Position numbers and translations under genes: made by a program. From positions 1 to 64,000 of the forward strand of contig JBLIRR010000028.1 of the NCBI GenBank assembly GCA_049472395.1: a DNA stretch of 64,000 nucleotides, given 5' to 3'. This document shows, piece by piece, positions 26,357 through 34,974 of the stretch. The first letter of the stretch is position 1. Each line of letters starts with the position of its first letter. The notes under the pieces are model-generated. The model was given only the letters and a program-made list of their open reading frames with translations. It made no database searches and had not been told where the DNA came from. This DNA is from JBLIRR01 sp049472395 (GTDB taxonomy: Bacteria; SZUA-182; DTGQ01; JBLIRR01).

Positions 26357-26378
26357 AACATATCTCCTTTTCTTTTTA

Positions 26379-26906
26379 TTATTTCTCCATAGGGAGTATT
26401 GATTGTAGTTGACTATACGATTCATCCCCAGCATTTTTAATTCGTGGGCATTGTGGCAATTCTACTTCACGCTTACTTAAAGCCGCCGCAAATGCCATGC
26501 ATGTTGTATACCCACATTCCTTACAATTAATTCGGGGAAGCAATTTAATAATCTCCAAAATAGAAACTGTTTGATATTTTATATGATTTGGCTCAATAGA
26601 ATCTCTTCTTTCATAAAGACTATTCAAAAAATCAATGAGTTTATCGACAGACGCTAATGCCTGCTCACGGCTCTCAAATTTTGCAGCTATGCCATGATCT
26701 GGATAGAGTGCGCAGGAAAAATCATCAAGCATGAATTTAATATAATGGGGATTCTCATAATACTCTGCCTTTATACTTACTGCATTAATATAGGGGAATA
26801 ATGAACTTATATCAATATCAAATGTAAAATGGGCCCGATACACTATTGATCCTGGTTCACAAGCGGGTGTTTCTAAAGAAAAATTAGAATATCCTTGTAT
26901 AAACAT
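26379..26906 (-). CDS. 4Fe-4S cluster-binding domain protein
   Basis: 175 residues. The C-terminal part has INCKECGYTTCMAFAAALSK followed by a fourth Cys in LPQCP: the CxxCG-x3-C ... CP pattern of the FeS domain (as in the CODH/ACS gamma subunit and RnfB). The N-terminal about 110 residues (YRAHFTFDIDISSLFPYI ... HYIKFMLDDFSCALYPDHG) are a conserved partner domain that seems to precede this cluster in other anaerobes. It lies 22 bases upstream of the probable selenoprotein in the same direction, so the pair is likely co-transcribed as a small redox unit. The ribosome site AAAGGAGG is strong. Confidence 0.75.
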   Translation of the reverse strand: MFIQGYSNFSLETPACEPGSIVYRAHFTFDIDISSLFPYINAVSIKAEYYENPHYIKFMLDDFSCALYPDHGIAAKFESREQALASVDKLIDFLNSLYERRDSIEPNHIKYQTVSILEIIKLLPRINCKECGYTTCMAFAAALSKREVELPQCPRIKNAGDESYSQLQSILPMEK

Positions 26907-26943
26907 TTCTTTGCCTCCTTTATTTAGTAAAAAATTTTTCTTT

Positions 26944-26961
26944 CTTTGTCAGTTGACAAAG
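26944..26961. terminator. Small hairpin between LolA-like and FeS genes
   Basis: CTTTGTC-AGTT-GACAAAG. On the plus strand it is followed by GATTTTTATT, but no plus gene ends here. On the minus strand the T-run comes only after AAAGAAAAA, so it is at best a partial attenuator that would let part of the export-operon transcript continue into the FeS/AhpD pair. Confidence 0.3.
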
Positions 26962-26974
26962 GATTTTTATTCCA

Positions 26975-27712
26975 TTATCTTCGCAAGGATGCCTTTGAAA
27001 ATATGCGGGAAGGTATTTTAAGATTGAACTCAATAGAATCGATTATAAGTTCGGTTCCAGAGCCTTTTTTTAGAACATCCTTAAAAATCATTCTTTTCGG
27101 ATACCAGCGATTATCTATCTTAAAAACCTCTTTGATCCTGAGGGTTTTTAAGAGGTTGCCGCTCTTTGCGAAAAGGTCTTCCCGTAAGGCTACATAACGC
27201 TCTTTATCAACCCATAATATGCGATTTGAGTATGCCACGTTATCTTCTTTGGCTCTAAGATCTAAAATATAACATGGACGCCCATCGATATCTTCCTCAC
27301 CTGATATTTTCGAATCATACGTATTGCTAAGAATAGGATCTTCCATAAAATCCTCATAAGAGATATCAGAGCCCAGCATCGATTGTCTGAGCATATGCCC
27401 TGCAATCTTGATTATCCGGTCAGTTGAAGGGGTCCATGTCCATAATTCATCTTTTATCTTCAACATCTTTGTTCCCTTTTCACGGGCAGGAGCAAGATAT
27501 TCAGTAAATCCCCTCTCTATTCCCTCTGCCCATGTCTTCGCCTTTACAGTCCGTGTTCCTCTGCGTCCTTTAATAATCATAGTTGAGGTTGAAACTCGGC
27601 TTCGAGCAACAAGGTTCTTATCTATTTTTTCCAAAATGTCTTTACCCGTAGGTGATTCTGCATAAAGGACACTACTATAGAAAATTAAGAGTATAATAAA
27701 TAACTTTTTCAT
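26975..27712 (-). CDS. LolA-like outer-membrane lipoprotein-sorting protein
   Basis: 245 residues, signal peptide MKKLFIILLIFYSSVLYA. The mature part TSTMIIKGRRGTRTVKAKTW, then KMLKIKDELWTWTPSTDRII and GSDISYEDFMEDPILSNTYD follows the COG2834/DUF4292-type 'outer membrane lipoprotein-sorting protein' fold, an open beta-barrel that holds a lipid or hydrophobic ligand in the periplasm. It overlaps the upstream permease by 4 bases (ATGA), so it is translationally coupled. In this operon it would accept a hydrophobic cargo released by the FtsX-type permeases and pass it on towards the porin-like partner. Confidence 0.85.
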   Translation of the reverse strand: MKKLFIILLIFYSSVLYAESPTGKDILEKIDKNLVARSRVSTSTMIIKGRRGTRTVKAKTWAEGIERGFTEYLAPAREKGTKMLKIKDELWTWTPSTDRIIKIAGHMLRQSMLGSDISYEDFMEDPILSNTYDSKISGEEDIDGRPCYILDLRAKEDNVAYSNRILWVDKERYVALREDLFAKSGNLLKTLRIKEVFKIDNRWYPKRMIFKDVLKKGSGTELIIDSIEFNLKIPSRIFSKASLRR

Positions 27713-28983
27713 ACCTCGAGCTCCTTAAATAATTGTGCGGTTTGTCTCCTGTAAATCCCTATACCGGCAGCCATAGTCCCGAATACAGGGGCAATAAGAC
27801 CAGGCATAAATCCGATAATATAACTCCAGCCGGTCACACGGCCTCGCATTACATTATTTAACAACATGGTGGATTTCTGCATCAGGCTTCCAAAATCAAT
27901 ACCCACATACTGCAGGTAATACGAAAATGCTAAACCAAGCGCTGTGCCAAGCACAGAGCCGATTATGCCGATAATTATTGATTCGAAAATCATTCTGCGA
28001 TATAAAGTACCTTTTGGCTCACCCATGGCAAGGCGAATACCAATTTCTCCATAACGGCGCAGGGAGTTCATCAAACCGGCGTTCCACAAAACAATAGACA
28101 TGGCGATTAAAAATATTCCTACTATGATACCCCCGAAAACATTTGCCATATTAATATATTCCGCAAGGCCATTTTGCTCACTGAGACTGAGCATAACAGG
28201 TGAAAACTCATCATCTTCCACACTAAATTGAGCATTAAATCTTGTTGCCATCTCTAACATAGCATCATCAATGTAGAGCATATCTCTGGAATATCCCACA
28301 ATCTCACTGGCGCCATCCGCCATATCAAGGGCGGTTTGAACATCCTTAATATCAGCGATAATAGCTCCCCTATCCATAGCCGTAATGCCAAAACAAACAG
28401 TACCCACAACCTTAAAATTATGAATGGCCATACTGCCATTCATGGTTGAACTGAGCAAAGTAGCCTCCTCACCTATTCTCATACCTAACTTTCGCGCAAA
28501 TTCATCGCTTATTACTATTTCATTCTTATATCGCGGCAATTTGCCCCGCACGAGAGCATCTTCAATATTGAGGATAGATCTTTCAGGAGAGTTCATACTC
28601 AGAAGATCTATACCCAATCCCATAACGGAACCCTGTGCACGAGTTTCGCCATGAGCATCGGGTATATCGAGTAAACCACCAAAACGTATACGGGGTGTGA
28701 AGATCATATTCTCTTCATCCTTTCTTAACTGTTCTAATATATCGCGAATCCCTAAAATAGCCAGATCATTGGGGATTTGATCATACAGCTCTCTATAGGC
28801 CTTCGTCATGATTTTTACATGACCTGTGTTAAATTGAGCATTCGTGTGAACCAAATCACTCATAACCCCATTAAGCCAGCTATAGAGCACCACAGTCAGG
28901 AAAGCCCCCGCACCGACCATTAATACAGGAAAAATGCTCCTTGAATTGTCCCTTATCAAGCCTTTTATTAAAAATCTAATCAT
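27709..28983 (-). CDS. FtsX/LolC-E-type ABC permease (second of two)
   Basis: 424 residues: N-terminal membrane anchor (residues about 14-35), a periplasmic MacB-core-like domain of about 230 residues (includes LGMRIGEEATLLSS and KVVGTVCFGI), then three C-terminal membrane segments with GEIGIRLAMGEPKGTLYRRM, the coupling region of the FtsX fold. It works as one half of a type VII ABC transporter that drives lipoprotein or lipid movement from the outer leaflet of the inner membrane. It overlaps genes on both sides by 4 bases. Confidence 0.88.
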   Translation of the reverse strand: MIRFLIKGLIRDNSRSIFPVLMVGAGAFLTVVLYSWLNGVMSDLVHTNAQFNTGHVKIMTKAYRELYDQIPNDLAILGIRDILEQLRKDEENMIFTPRIRFGGLLDIPDAHGETRAQGSVMGLGIDLLSMNSPERSILNIEDALVRGKLPRYKNEIVISDEFARKLGMRIGEEATLLSSTMNGSMAIHNFKVVGTVCFGITAMDRGAIIADIKDVQTALDMADGASEIVGYSRDMLYIDDAMLEMATRFNAQFSVEDDEFSPVMLSLSEQNGLAEYINMANVFGGIIVGIFLIAMSIVLWNAGLMNSLRRYGEIGIRLAMGEPKGTLYRRMIFESIIIGIIGSVLGTALGLAFSYYLQYVGIDFGSLMQKSTMLLNNVMRGRVTGWSYIIGFMPGLIAPVFGTMAAGIGIYRRQTAQLFKELEV

Positions 28984-30152
28984 GATAGTTTCCCCTTTAA
29001 AGCCTCTGTTGGATTAAGTCTTGATATCTTACGGCTAGGAAGATAACTTACGACAGTTACTGTTACCATAACCAGCACTACTGTCGTCAAAACAAGTCCT
29101 AATGAATATACCGGAAACAACTTATTTGCCATAGCATAGCCATAATCTTGAGTTGCCTGAGGCAGTGTAAGGCCTTTCTTTGCTGTTAAAATAATCAATG
29201 GTGTTCCATAAATCGCACCTACACCCAAAGCAAGAATCCCGTTTAATGCTCCTTCAAGAGTAAAAACCGATATTACCCTAAGACGAGTCATACCCAGGGC
29301 CATCAGAGTGCCTATTTCCTTTCTGCGCTTGAAAATTGCCAGTACTTGGGTATCAAAAATTGCGAGCATGGCAAGAAATAATAGTATTAAATACATAATT
29401 AATGAAGATACTCTTTTTGTTTTGACCATTTCATGAACATCTTTTAATAAAAAATCATGGCTTTTAAATTCCCACCCTGGGATATCACTATGCCCTGAAA
29501 GATCACGATCAATTATGATTAAAGTCGCCTCATCATCAAGATTGGTCATTTTTCGCAATCGCTTAAGTGGTACCCATAACTGACCACTATCAATAGTAGG
29601 CACTTTTGTATTCATAATTTCAACTATCCTGCCTTCCACAGCGTCAAATGTACCATTGACATCTCTCCAGCGTATCATTAATTGGTCGCCGATTTTTAAC
29701 GAATTACTTTCTGCCATACGTCTTCCGATTAAAACTGGCAACATATTTTCCTCTTTTTTTAACGCAGCAGTCGGAATTTCTAAAATTCTCTGGCCAGGAT
29801 CAATCCCCTTGAGGATGACCGATTGAATCCTACCTTCAGGATATATTGCTGCTTGTCTAATGAGAATTGAGGCAGCATTACCATTCTGAATTAAGGTTTT
29901 TAGTTCATCAGGCACACTACTATGGCTTTCATCAAAAGAGAATGAATCATATGGATCATAGTTTTTTTGCCAGTATTGACCTCCGCCTACCTCATCTTTA
30001 ATCATCTCTGTTGATATCTGATGAAGCATGCCGCTAAAAAGACCCTGGTGCCAGATAATAAGAACATAGACAAGGGACAAAACAGCAACGTTAAGCCATG
30101 TCCTAAGTCCCGCGCCTATCAGATTCCGATATGCTAATCTTAGCGATAACAT
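28980..30152 (-). CDS. FtsX/LolC-E-type ABC permease (first of two)
   Basis: 390 residues with the same architecture: anchor helix LRTWLNVAVLSLVYVLII, periplasmic domain (IGRRMAESNSLKIGDQLMIR), and a C-terminal three-helix FtsX domain containing KRRKEIGTLMALGMTRLRVI. Its 'RRKEIGTLMALG' is the canonical coupling helix contacting the ATPase. Two different permeases plus one ATPase is the LolCDE arrangement rather than the homodimeric MacB one. Confidence 0.88.
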   Translation of the reverse strand: MLSLRLAYRNLIGAGLRTWLNVAVLSLVYVLIIWHQGLFSGMLHQISTEMIKDEVGGGQYWQKNYDPYDSFSFDESHSSVPDELKTLIQNGNAASILIRQAAIYPEGRIQSVILKGIDPGQRILEIPTAALKKEENMLPVLIGRRMAESNSLKIGDQLMIRWRDVNGTFDAVEGRIVEIMNTKVPTIDSGQLWVPLKRLRKMTNLDDEATLIIIDRDLSGHSDIPGWEFKSHDFLLKDVHEMVKTKRVSSLIMYLILLFLAMLAIFDTQVLAIFKRRKEIGTLMALGMTRLRVISVFTLEGALNGILALGVGAIYGTPLIILTAKKGLTLPQATQDYGYAMANKLFPVYSLGLVLTTVVLVMVTVTVVSYLPSRKISRLNPTEALKGKLS

Positions 30153-30170
30153 ACATGTATCCCCCTCATA

Positions 30171-30857
30171 TCAATTCACAACTTCATCTTTGACAACCTG
30201 CCCATCAATCAGAAAAATCTTCCGTTTTAAATAGCCTATTACCTTTTCATCATGTGTAGCAAAAATAAAGGTTGTCTTTAATTCCCGGTTCAGCCGGATC
30301 ATTGTTTTTAAAATATTATGTGAATTATCAGCATCCAGATTGGCAGTTGGTTCATCCGCCAGCACTAATTCCGGCTGCTTAACAATGGCCCGGGCGATTG
30401 CAACACGTTGGGCCTGCCCACCAGAGAGCTGTGCAGGTCTTGAATGTGCCCTATCAGCTAAATGTACCCATTCTAAGGCATCCAGCACCTTCTTTTTTCT
30501 TTCCTTTACACTACTATTAAGAAGGAGCAAGGGAAGTTCAACATTCTCAAAGACCGTATAGACCGGTAATAAATTATACGTCTGAAAAATAAAACCCATG
30601 TGTATACTACGTAAGCGGGCTGCTTCTCTTTCTGACAGTTTCTCTACTTGCCTATCAAGGACTATCGCGCTTCCCTCCGAAGGGATATCAAGGGAGCCGA
30701 TAATATTAAGAAGCGTTGTTTTGCCGGAACCACTCGGTCCGATAATACCGCAAAATTCACCTCTTTTGACCTCTAGATCTATATTATTAAGGGCAGTAAA
30801 TCTTCCACCCCCAATTGGATAGTGCTTATTTACTTTTTTTACATTTACTAATGTCAT
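30171..30857 (-). CDS. ABC transporter ATPase, LolD/MacB type
   Basis: 228 residues, the usual LolD length. Walker A GPSGSGKTT (about 40-48), Q-loop IFQTYNLLP, signature LSGGQAQRVAIARAI, Walker B LVLADEPTANLD and switch His in FATHDEKV are all present. It is cytoplasmic and powers the two FtsX-type permeases encoded 18 bases downstream. Confidence 0.93.
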   Translation of the reverse strand: MTLVNVKKVNKHYPIGGGRFTALNNIDLEVKRGEFCGIIGPSGSGKTTLLNIIGSLDIPSEGSAIVLDRQVEKLSEREAARLRSIHMGFIFQTYNLLPVYTVFENVELPLLLLNSSVKERKKKVLDALEWVHLADRAHSRPAQLSGGQAQRVAIARAIVKQPELVLADEPTANLDADNSHNILKTMIRLNRELKTTFIFATHDEKVIGYLKRKIFLIDGQVVKDEVVN

Positions 30858-30883
30858 AATTACGCCTCTTATTTTATATTTTC

Positions 30884-31984
30884 TTAATGGTTATATGTAA
30901 CCATACAATGAACACCTTCACCGTTATATGTACTGCCGCTATTTTTCCTATTGGAAAAAGCAATCATATTAATCTGCCAGTTATCATAGGTACGTTGCCA
31001 GCTCATATATGAGTATGCTTTCTCTTCATCCCAGTCATAATATTCAATAATTCTGATGCTGTCTATTATGCCGAATAAATAATCCATGGATAAAGCGGAA
31101 ATATCTTTTTGCCGACTTTGATCTTCCTTATTCGTCTCTACGATGGTTGATTGTGTAAAATGTTCAAAAAGAAGGTGGATACCCGACTCCAACGTATAAT
31201 CACTCCCAATCGTTATGAATTTTCGTACTGCATCATTCCTGGGATCTTTTCTTATTCTCTCTATCGATGTTTCAAGCCATAAACCTATTCCTAAGTCCCA
31301 CTCACCATCAACCGCTAAACGGTTCTCTATACCATCTGAAAGAGAGTATAGAGCACTGTCCGGATTCGCTTCATTTACATATCTATGGTTATAGCTCAAG
31401 GCAATTTCTCCCCTATAGACAGGAAATTGATAGCGGCCCCCGAATTCCATATGGTCATCGTCTGTTTTAATAAACTCTAATCCTTTAAGCTCATTATTGC
31501 CATATAATCCCCAGAGCCAGAAATTTGAATTATTAAGAAAATAATAACGCTCCAGCATGCCATATACTCCATCCGTCAACTTAAAAGGGTCTTGAGGGTC
31601 CAATGTATCAAACCACATTAGTGTACGTAAAATTTTAGCCGGTCCAAAATTTATTTTCTGAAGCCCCACTCTTGTTTCAGATTGTGATGTAGCATAACGA
31701 AGCCACAATCTATATAACTTCGCATTGGAGTTGTTATCAGCCTCACTGAGGGAATCGAGAGGAGCGGAAATATGAGAATTTACCGCTATTTGGGCATCGA
31801 GAGATCTTTCTCCATCCAATGATTTAGAAATACTTGCCTCCGGCGTATATCGCAGACCAATCTCGGTTTTACTCCTCACCATGAGCCAGCTTGAGAGCTG
31901 CCCCCTCATTTGCATAGATTGCGCACATAGATTGGCTGGGATGATAATAAGGATAAGTATAATAAATCTTTCTGCTCTTTCCAT
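30884..31984 (-). CDS. Outer-membrane porin-like beta-barrel, first gene of export operon
   Basis: 366 residues with signal peptide (ERFIILILIIIPANLCAQS) and amphipathic strand pattern (MQMRGQLSSWLMVRSKTEIG, then GLRYTPEASISKSL). Phrases such as TRVGLQKINFGPAKILRTLM and LDPQDPF are typical of DUF1302/porin-like barrels that accompany LolA-like/FtsX operons. It begins the unit porin - ATPase - FtsX - FtsX - LolA-like, 26 bases before the ATPase gene. A sigma-54 promoter with three palindromes lies directly upstream. It is probably the outer-membrane end of the route. Cargo unknown. Confidence 0.75.
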   Translation of the reverse strand: MERAERFIILILIIIPANLCAQSMQMRGQLSSWLMVRSKTEIGLRYTPEASISKSLDGERSLDAQIAVNSHISAPLDSLSEADNNSNAKLYRLWLRYATSQSETRVGLQKINFGPAKILRTLMWFDTLDPQDPFKLTDGVYGMLERYYFLNNSNFWLWGLYGNNELKGLEFIKTDDDHMEFGGRYQFPVYRGEIALSYNHRYVNEANPDSALYSLSDGIENRLAVDGEWDLGIGLWLETSIERIRKDPRNDAVRKFITIGSDYTLESGIHLLFEHFTQSTIVETNKEDQSRQKDISALSMDYLFGIIDSIRIIEYYDWDEEKAYSYMSWQRTYDNWQINMIAFSNRKNSGSTYNGEGVHCMVTYNH

Positions 31985-32079
31985 ACTTCTCTACCCTAAC
32001 TCTTGTGACAACTCTGTTAATAAGGTATAATAAAACCTCTATCTTTCTATTTCTTGTGCAGCATTATAGTGCTTATTAG

Positions 32080-32095
32080 TGCGAAATCGATGCCA
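32080..32095 (-). promoter_or_regulatory. Sigma-54 promoter of the export operon
   Basis: On the minus strand TGGCATCGATTTCGCA: GG of the -24 and GC of the -12 box at the correct 10-base separation. Start of transcription expected near 32069, about 85 bases before the porin-like start codon. Confidence 0.8.
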
Positions 32096-32137
32096 TATCA
32101 CGTATTAAATAAAATCAACAAGTTACAAAAACATATA
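32080..32137. repeat. 58-bp perfect direct repeat, copy 1
   Basis: Covers the sigma-54 promoter plus its upstream spacer. It is identical over 58 bases to 33111-33168. The similarity continues less exactly through the three palindromes, so about 130 bp of regulatory region was duplicated. Confidence 0.9.
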
Positions 32138-32145
32138 GCTATAAA

Positions 32146-32211
32146 TTGTTATATGTGATAATTTTACTTGCCATATATGATAATTTTGCTAATATGTACC
32201 ATATACGATAA
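32146..32211. promoter_or_regulatory. Triple palindromic activator sites (set A)
   Basis: Three 16-mers of the form TTGTY/GTACC-N6-GATAA at 32146-32161, 32168-32183 and 32196-32211. Start-to-start spacing is 22 and 28 bases; the nearest is 51 bases upstream of the -24 element. They are likely binding sites for the Fis-type HTH of the adjacent sigma-54 activator. Confidence 0.8.
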
Positions 32212-32216
32212 TGTTT

Positions 32217-33071
32217 TTAATATTTCTTAGCAACAATTGCAAATTCCATAGATTCAGGCCTGAAAATTGTACCGGCAACATCAGAATACCGTTCTTCAAT
32301 TTTAAAACCGTTTTCCTCAAATTCTTTCCTGAGAGATTCCGGACTGAAATACTGTAGCCAGTTGTATACGGTCTGTGTTCGTGCTTCTTCAATTATCGTG
32401 TATTTATCAAGTATAACCTTTTCCTTATCATATTTGAATGTGTTCAGAAATCCGTAATAATTTTCAGGTGACCAAAAACCATTGAGCTGCATGTATTCAT
32501 ACGTTGCAGCCTCTTCTCTCTGATCGAAAGCGTTCAGTGAGTATACATCAAGCAGAACCGAACCACCGACATTCAGATGTCTGTAAAACTTGGCGAGTAT
32601 TTTTTTTCTTTGCGTTGGACTAAGAGCGCAAAAGTCACACATAATCATCGTGATCAAATCAAACCTTTTCTCTGTCTCAAATTCAAGATAATTCTGATAA
32701 ACATAGTCAATGTGCAATCTCTTCCGTACTGCTGTTTTTTTTGCATACCGTATCGATCGTTCAGAAAAATCTATGCCAGTAACTTCAGCATTATTTTCTG
32801 CAAACTGAGTTGTATACAAACCCGGTCCACATCCAAAATCAGCAATCATTGTGTTCACGTCTATTTTAAAATGAGAAACTATCCATTTTACAGAACGATC
32901 AATGAAATCTTTGTTTCGGGATGACACGTCAAGGGATTCATTTAGATGACACTCAAGCATCTTTTTTGATGTGTATTCATCGGTCCATAACTCCTTTGCT
33001 GTATAAAACTGAAAAGGTGCAGGACGTGAGTTTATTTCTTTTAATTCTTTAAACATTGATTCTTTAAACAT
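32217..33071 (-). CDS. Class I SAM-dependent methyltransferase
   Basis: 284 residues. Motif I is MIADFGCGPGLYTTQF (about 75-90), with acidic motif II in VTGIDFSERSIRYA. RFDLITMIMCDFCAL and LNVGGSVLLDVYSL match motifs IV-VI. It is a small-molecule or lipid-type methyltransferase; the substrate is unknown. The C-terminal region (YNWLQYFSPESLRKEFEENG) is typical of the Methyltransf_25/11 group. The first five codons are a tandem copy of the next five (MFKES-MFKEL), so translation could start at 33071 or 33056. It has its own sigma-54 promoter and sits between that and the promoter of the export operon, so it belongs to the same regulon. Confidence 0.88.
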   Translation of the reverse strand: MFKESMFKELKEINSRPAPFQFYTAKELWTDEYTSKKMLECHLNESLDVSSRNKDFIDRSVKWIVSHFKIDVNTMIADFGCGPGLYTTQFAENNAEVTGIDFSERSIRYAKKTAVRKRLHIDYVYQNYLEFETEKRFDLITMIMCDFCALSPTQRKKILAKFYRHLNVGGSVLLDVYSLNAFDQREEAATYEYMQLNGFWSPENYYGFLNTFKYDKEKVILDKYTIIEEARTQTVYNWLQYFSPESLRKEFEENGFKIEERYSDVAGTIFRPESMEFAIVAKKY

Positions 33072-33110
33072 TGATTAATCCTTTCTGTTTTTTATTAGAC
33101 TCTATATTAT

Positions 33111-33126
33111 TGCGAAATCGATGCCA
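33111..33126 (-). promoter_or_regulatory. Sigma-54 promoter of the methyltransferase gene
   Basis: TGGCATCGATTTCGCA on the minus strand, identical to the export-operon promoter. Start expected near 33100, about 30 bases before the ATG at 33071. Confidence 0.8.
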
Positions 33127-33168
33127 TATCACGTATTAAATAAAATCAACAAGTTACAAAAACATATA
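33111..33168. repeat. 58-bp perfect direct repeat, copy 2
   Basis: Identical to 32080-32137, in the same orientation. See copy 1. Confidence 0.9.
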
Positions 33169-33176
33169 TTTTAAAA

Positions 33177-33242
33177 TTGTTATATACGACAATCTAACTT
33201 GTCAAATATGATAATTAGATTAATATTTATCATATAAGATAA
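33177..33242. promoter_or_regulatory. Triple palindromic activator sites (set B)
   Basis: TTGTTATATACGACAA (33177-33192), TTGTCAAATATGATAA (33199-33214) and TTATCATATAAGATAA (33227-33242), spaced 22 and 28 bases, the nearest 51 bases from the -24 element. This is the same geometry as set A. The third is a perfect TTATC-N6-GATAA palindrome. Confidence 0.85.
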
Positions 33243-33293
33243 TGGCAGATTTACATAGATAAATCATCTGCGGTTATGTTAATGATCATGACT

Positions 33294-34826
33294 TCATTTT
33301 ATCTTCTTATATTTTATCCCTAATTTATTCATTCTGTTTCTTAAGGTACTAGCATTTAAACCGAGCAGTTCGGCAGCTCCACCAGGACCGTGAATTTTGC
33401 CACCTGTTTTTGATAAGACTCGACGAATATGGTGAGAAGTAATTTCATCCAGATTATCCGTTTCAGAAACATGATCTTGAATAACATTACTTTTTTTCTT
33501 CATGGGCAGATTTATGTCGTTGAAATCCAGTGGCCCGGAGGGATTAAGAATTAGAGCACGTTCAACAACATTCTGCATTTCTCGTACATTACCTGGCCAG
33601 GTATATTTCATCAACATATCGGTGACTCCGGGCGATACTGTTGGAATTGTAGATAACTTAAGTTCTTTTGATTTTAATGTAATAAAATGTTGTAAGAGTG
33701 CAGGAATGTCAGATATTCGTTCCCGAAGTGGTGGAATCCAGATGGGGAATACATTAAGCCGGAACCACAAATCTTCACGGAATTGATGTTCTCTTACCAT
33801 TTTTTCCAAGTTACGATTTGTAGCGGCAATTATTCTTATATCCAATGAAATTGTATTGACACCACCAACCCTTTCAATTTCTTTGCTCTGCAATACCCTT
33901 AACAAATGCACCTGGACTTGGAGCGGAAGTTCTCCAATTTCATCTAAAAATATCGTTCCTTTATTAGCCCTTTCAAAACGCCCCCTTTTTTGTGCCAGAG
34001 CACCTGTGAAAGCCCCTTTTTCATGACCGAAAAGCTCACTGTCAAACAGGGTATCGGGAATGGCACCGCAATTTACACTGACAAAAGGACCGTCGCTTCG
34101 TGAGGAAGAATTATGGATGGCATTGGCGATAACATCTTTACCGACACCTGTTTCTCCTAACAGTAATATCGGACTGTCCAAAGCTGCCACTTGTTGAGCC
34201 TTATACATTACCTCTTTCAGACCAAAGTGTGCCCCGATGATTTCATCCCCGGAGAGCCGCCTCAGTTCCCCATGGAGATAGCGGTTGTCATCAGCTAATA
34301 AATCTTTCAGCTTTTGCAGTTCGCGGTGTTTGAGTGTATTGGACATGGCAATGGCAAATGTCTCTTTCAATAGCTCTAAGTACATTGCGTGGTGTGCTGA
34401 AAATTTTTCATCTCTTTCTGATATAGTTACCAGACTGCCCAATATTTGGCCCTTCGATTTGATAAGCATTACCATAAGTGAATTACATGACACGTTGTGA
34501 AACTGGAGCATTTCCCGGCTGATTGCATATTTATGAGGATCATCAAAAATGAATACATCCTGATGAGCCGAGATGTCTTTCATCCCGGCTGATTTTTGAG
34601 CATCTTCAGATAAAGGTGTCAACAGGTCCACTTCACTGCATTCGGAAAACGTTGCTGTGGCAATCGTTCGCATCGCTCTAAAATTAAAATCAAATTGCTG
34701 CAAAAACATCCTGTCAACAGGCATCACTTGTTGTAAAAAATGAAGGCATGCTTTCAATGCCTCCTCAATTTTCAGATTGCCACAAATTCTTAAACTTACC
34801 TCACGAAAAAATTCGTTCTTATCCAT
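33294..34826 (-). CDS. Sigma-54-dependent activator (GAF - AAA+ - Fis HTH)
   Basis: 510 residues. A GAF-type sensory domain (about 1-170; QQVMPVDRMFLQQFD) is followed by a coiled linker and the central AAA+ domain: Walker A GETGVGKD (224-231), the sigma-54 contact loop GAFTGA (271-276), Walker B TIFLDEIGE (291-299) and R-finger region FREDLWFRLNVFPI. The C-terminal Fis-type helix-turn-helix (GGAAELLGLNASTLRNRMNK, about 480-499) binds DNA. There is no receiver domain, so it should sense a ligand through GAF rather than phosphorylation. It is flanked on both sides by the palindrome triplets it most likely binds. Set C lies 31-96 bases upstream of its own start, so autoregulation is possible. 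Confidence 0.93.
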   Translation of the reverse strand: MDKNEFFREVSLRICGNLKIEEALKACLHFLQQVMPVDRMFLQQFDFNFRAMRTIATATFSECSEVDLLTPLSEDAQKSAGMKDISAHQDVFIFDDPHKYAISREMLQFHNVSCNSLMVMLIKSKGQILGSLVTISERDEKFSAHHAMYLELLKETFAIAMSNTLKHRELQKLKDLLADDNRYLHGELRRLSGDEIIGAHFGLKEVMYKAQQVAALDSPILLLGETGVGKDVIANAIHNSSSRSDGPFVSVNCGAIPDTLFDSELFGHEKGAFTGALAQKRGRFERANKGTIFLDEIGELPLQVQVHLLRVLQSKEIERVGGVNTISLDIRIIAATNRNLEKMVREHQFREDLWFRLNVFPIWIPPLRERISDIPALLQHFITLKSKELKLSTIPTVSPGVTDMLMKYTWPGNVREMQNVVERALILNPSGPLDFNDINLPMKKKSNVIQDHVSETDNLDEITSHHIRRVLSKTGGKIHGPGGAAELLGLNASTLRNRMNKLGIKYKKIK

Positions 34827-34856
34827 TTTTTTATCCTATCCTTTATTGTTCGATAA

Positions 34857-34922
34857 TCATCACATATGATAATTATAAAGATAGTTATCAAATATGGCAA
34901 TCATTATTGCTGTATATGATAA
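34857..34922. promoter_or_regulatory. Triple palindromic activator sites (set C, mirrored)
   Basis: TCATCACATATGATAA (34857-34872), TTATCAAATATGGCAA (34885-34900) and TTGCTGTATATGATAA (34907-34922). Spacing is 28 then 22 bases, the mirror image of sets A and B. This fits its promoter pointing to the right. Confidence 0.85.
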
Positions 34923-34974
34923 TTGTTTAAAGAGTGATTCTTCTAAATTATTGATATTATTAATGGTGCAATTT

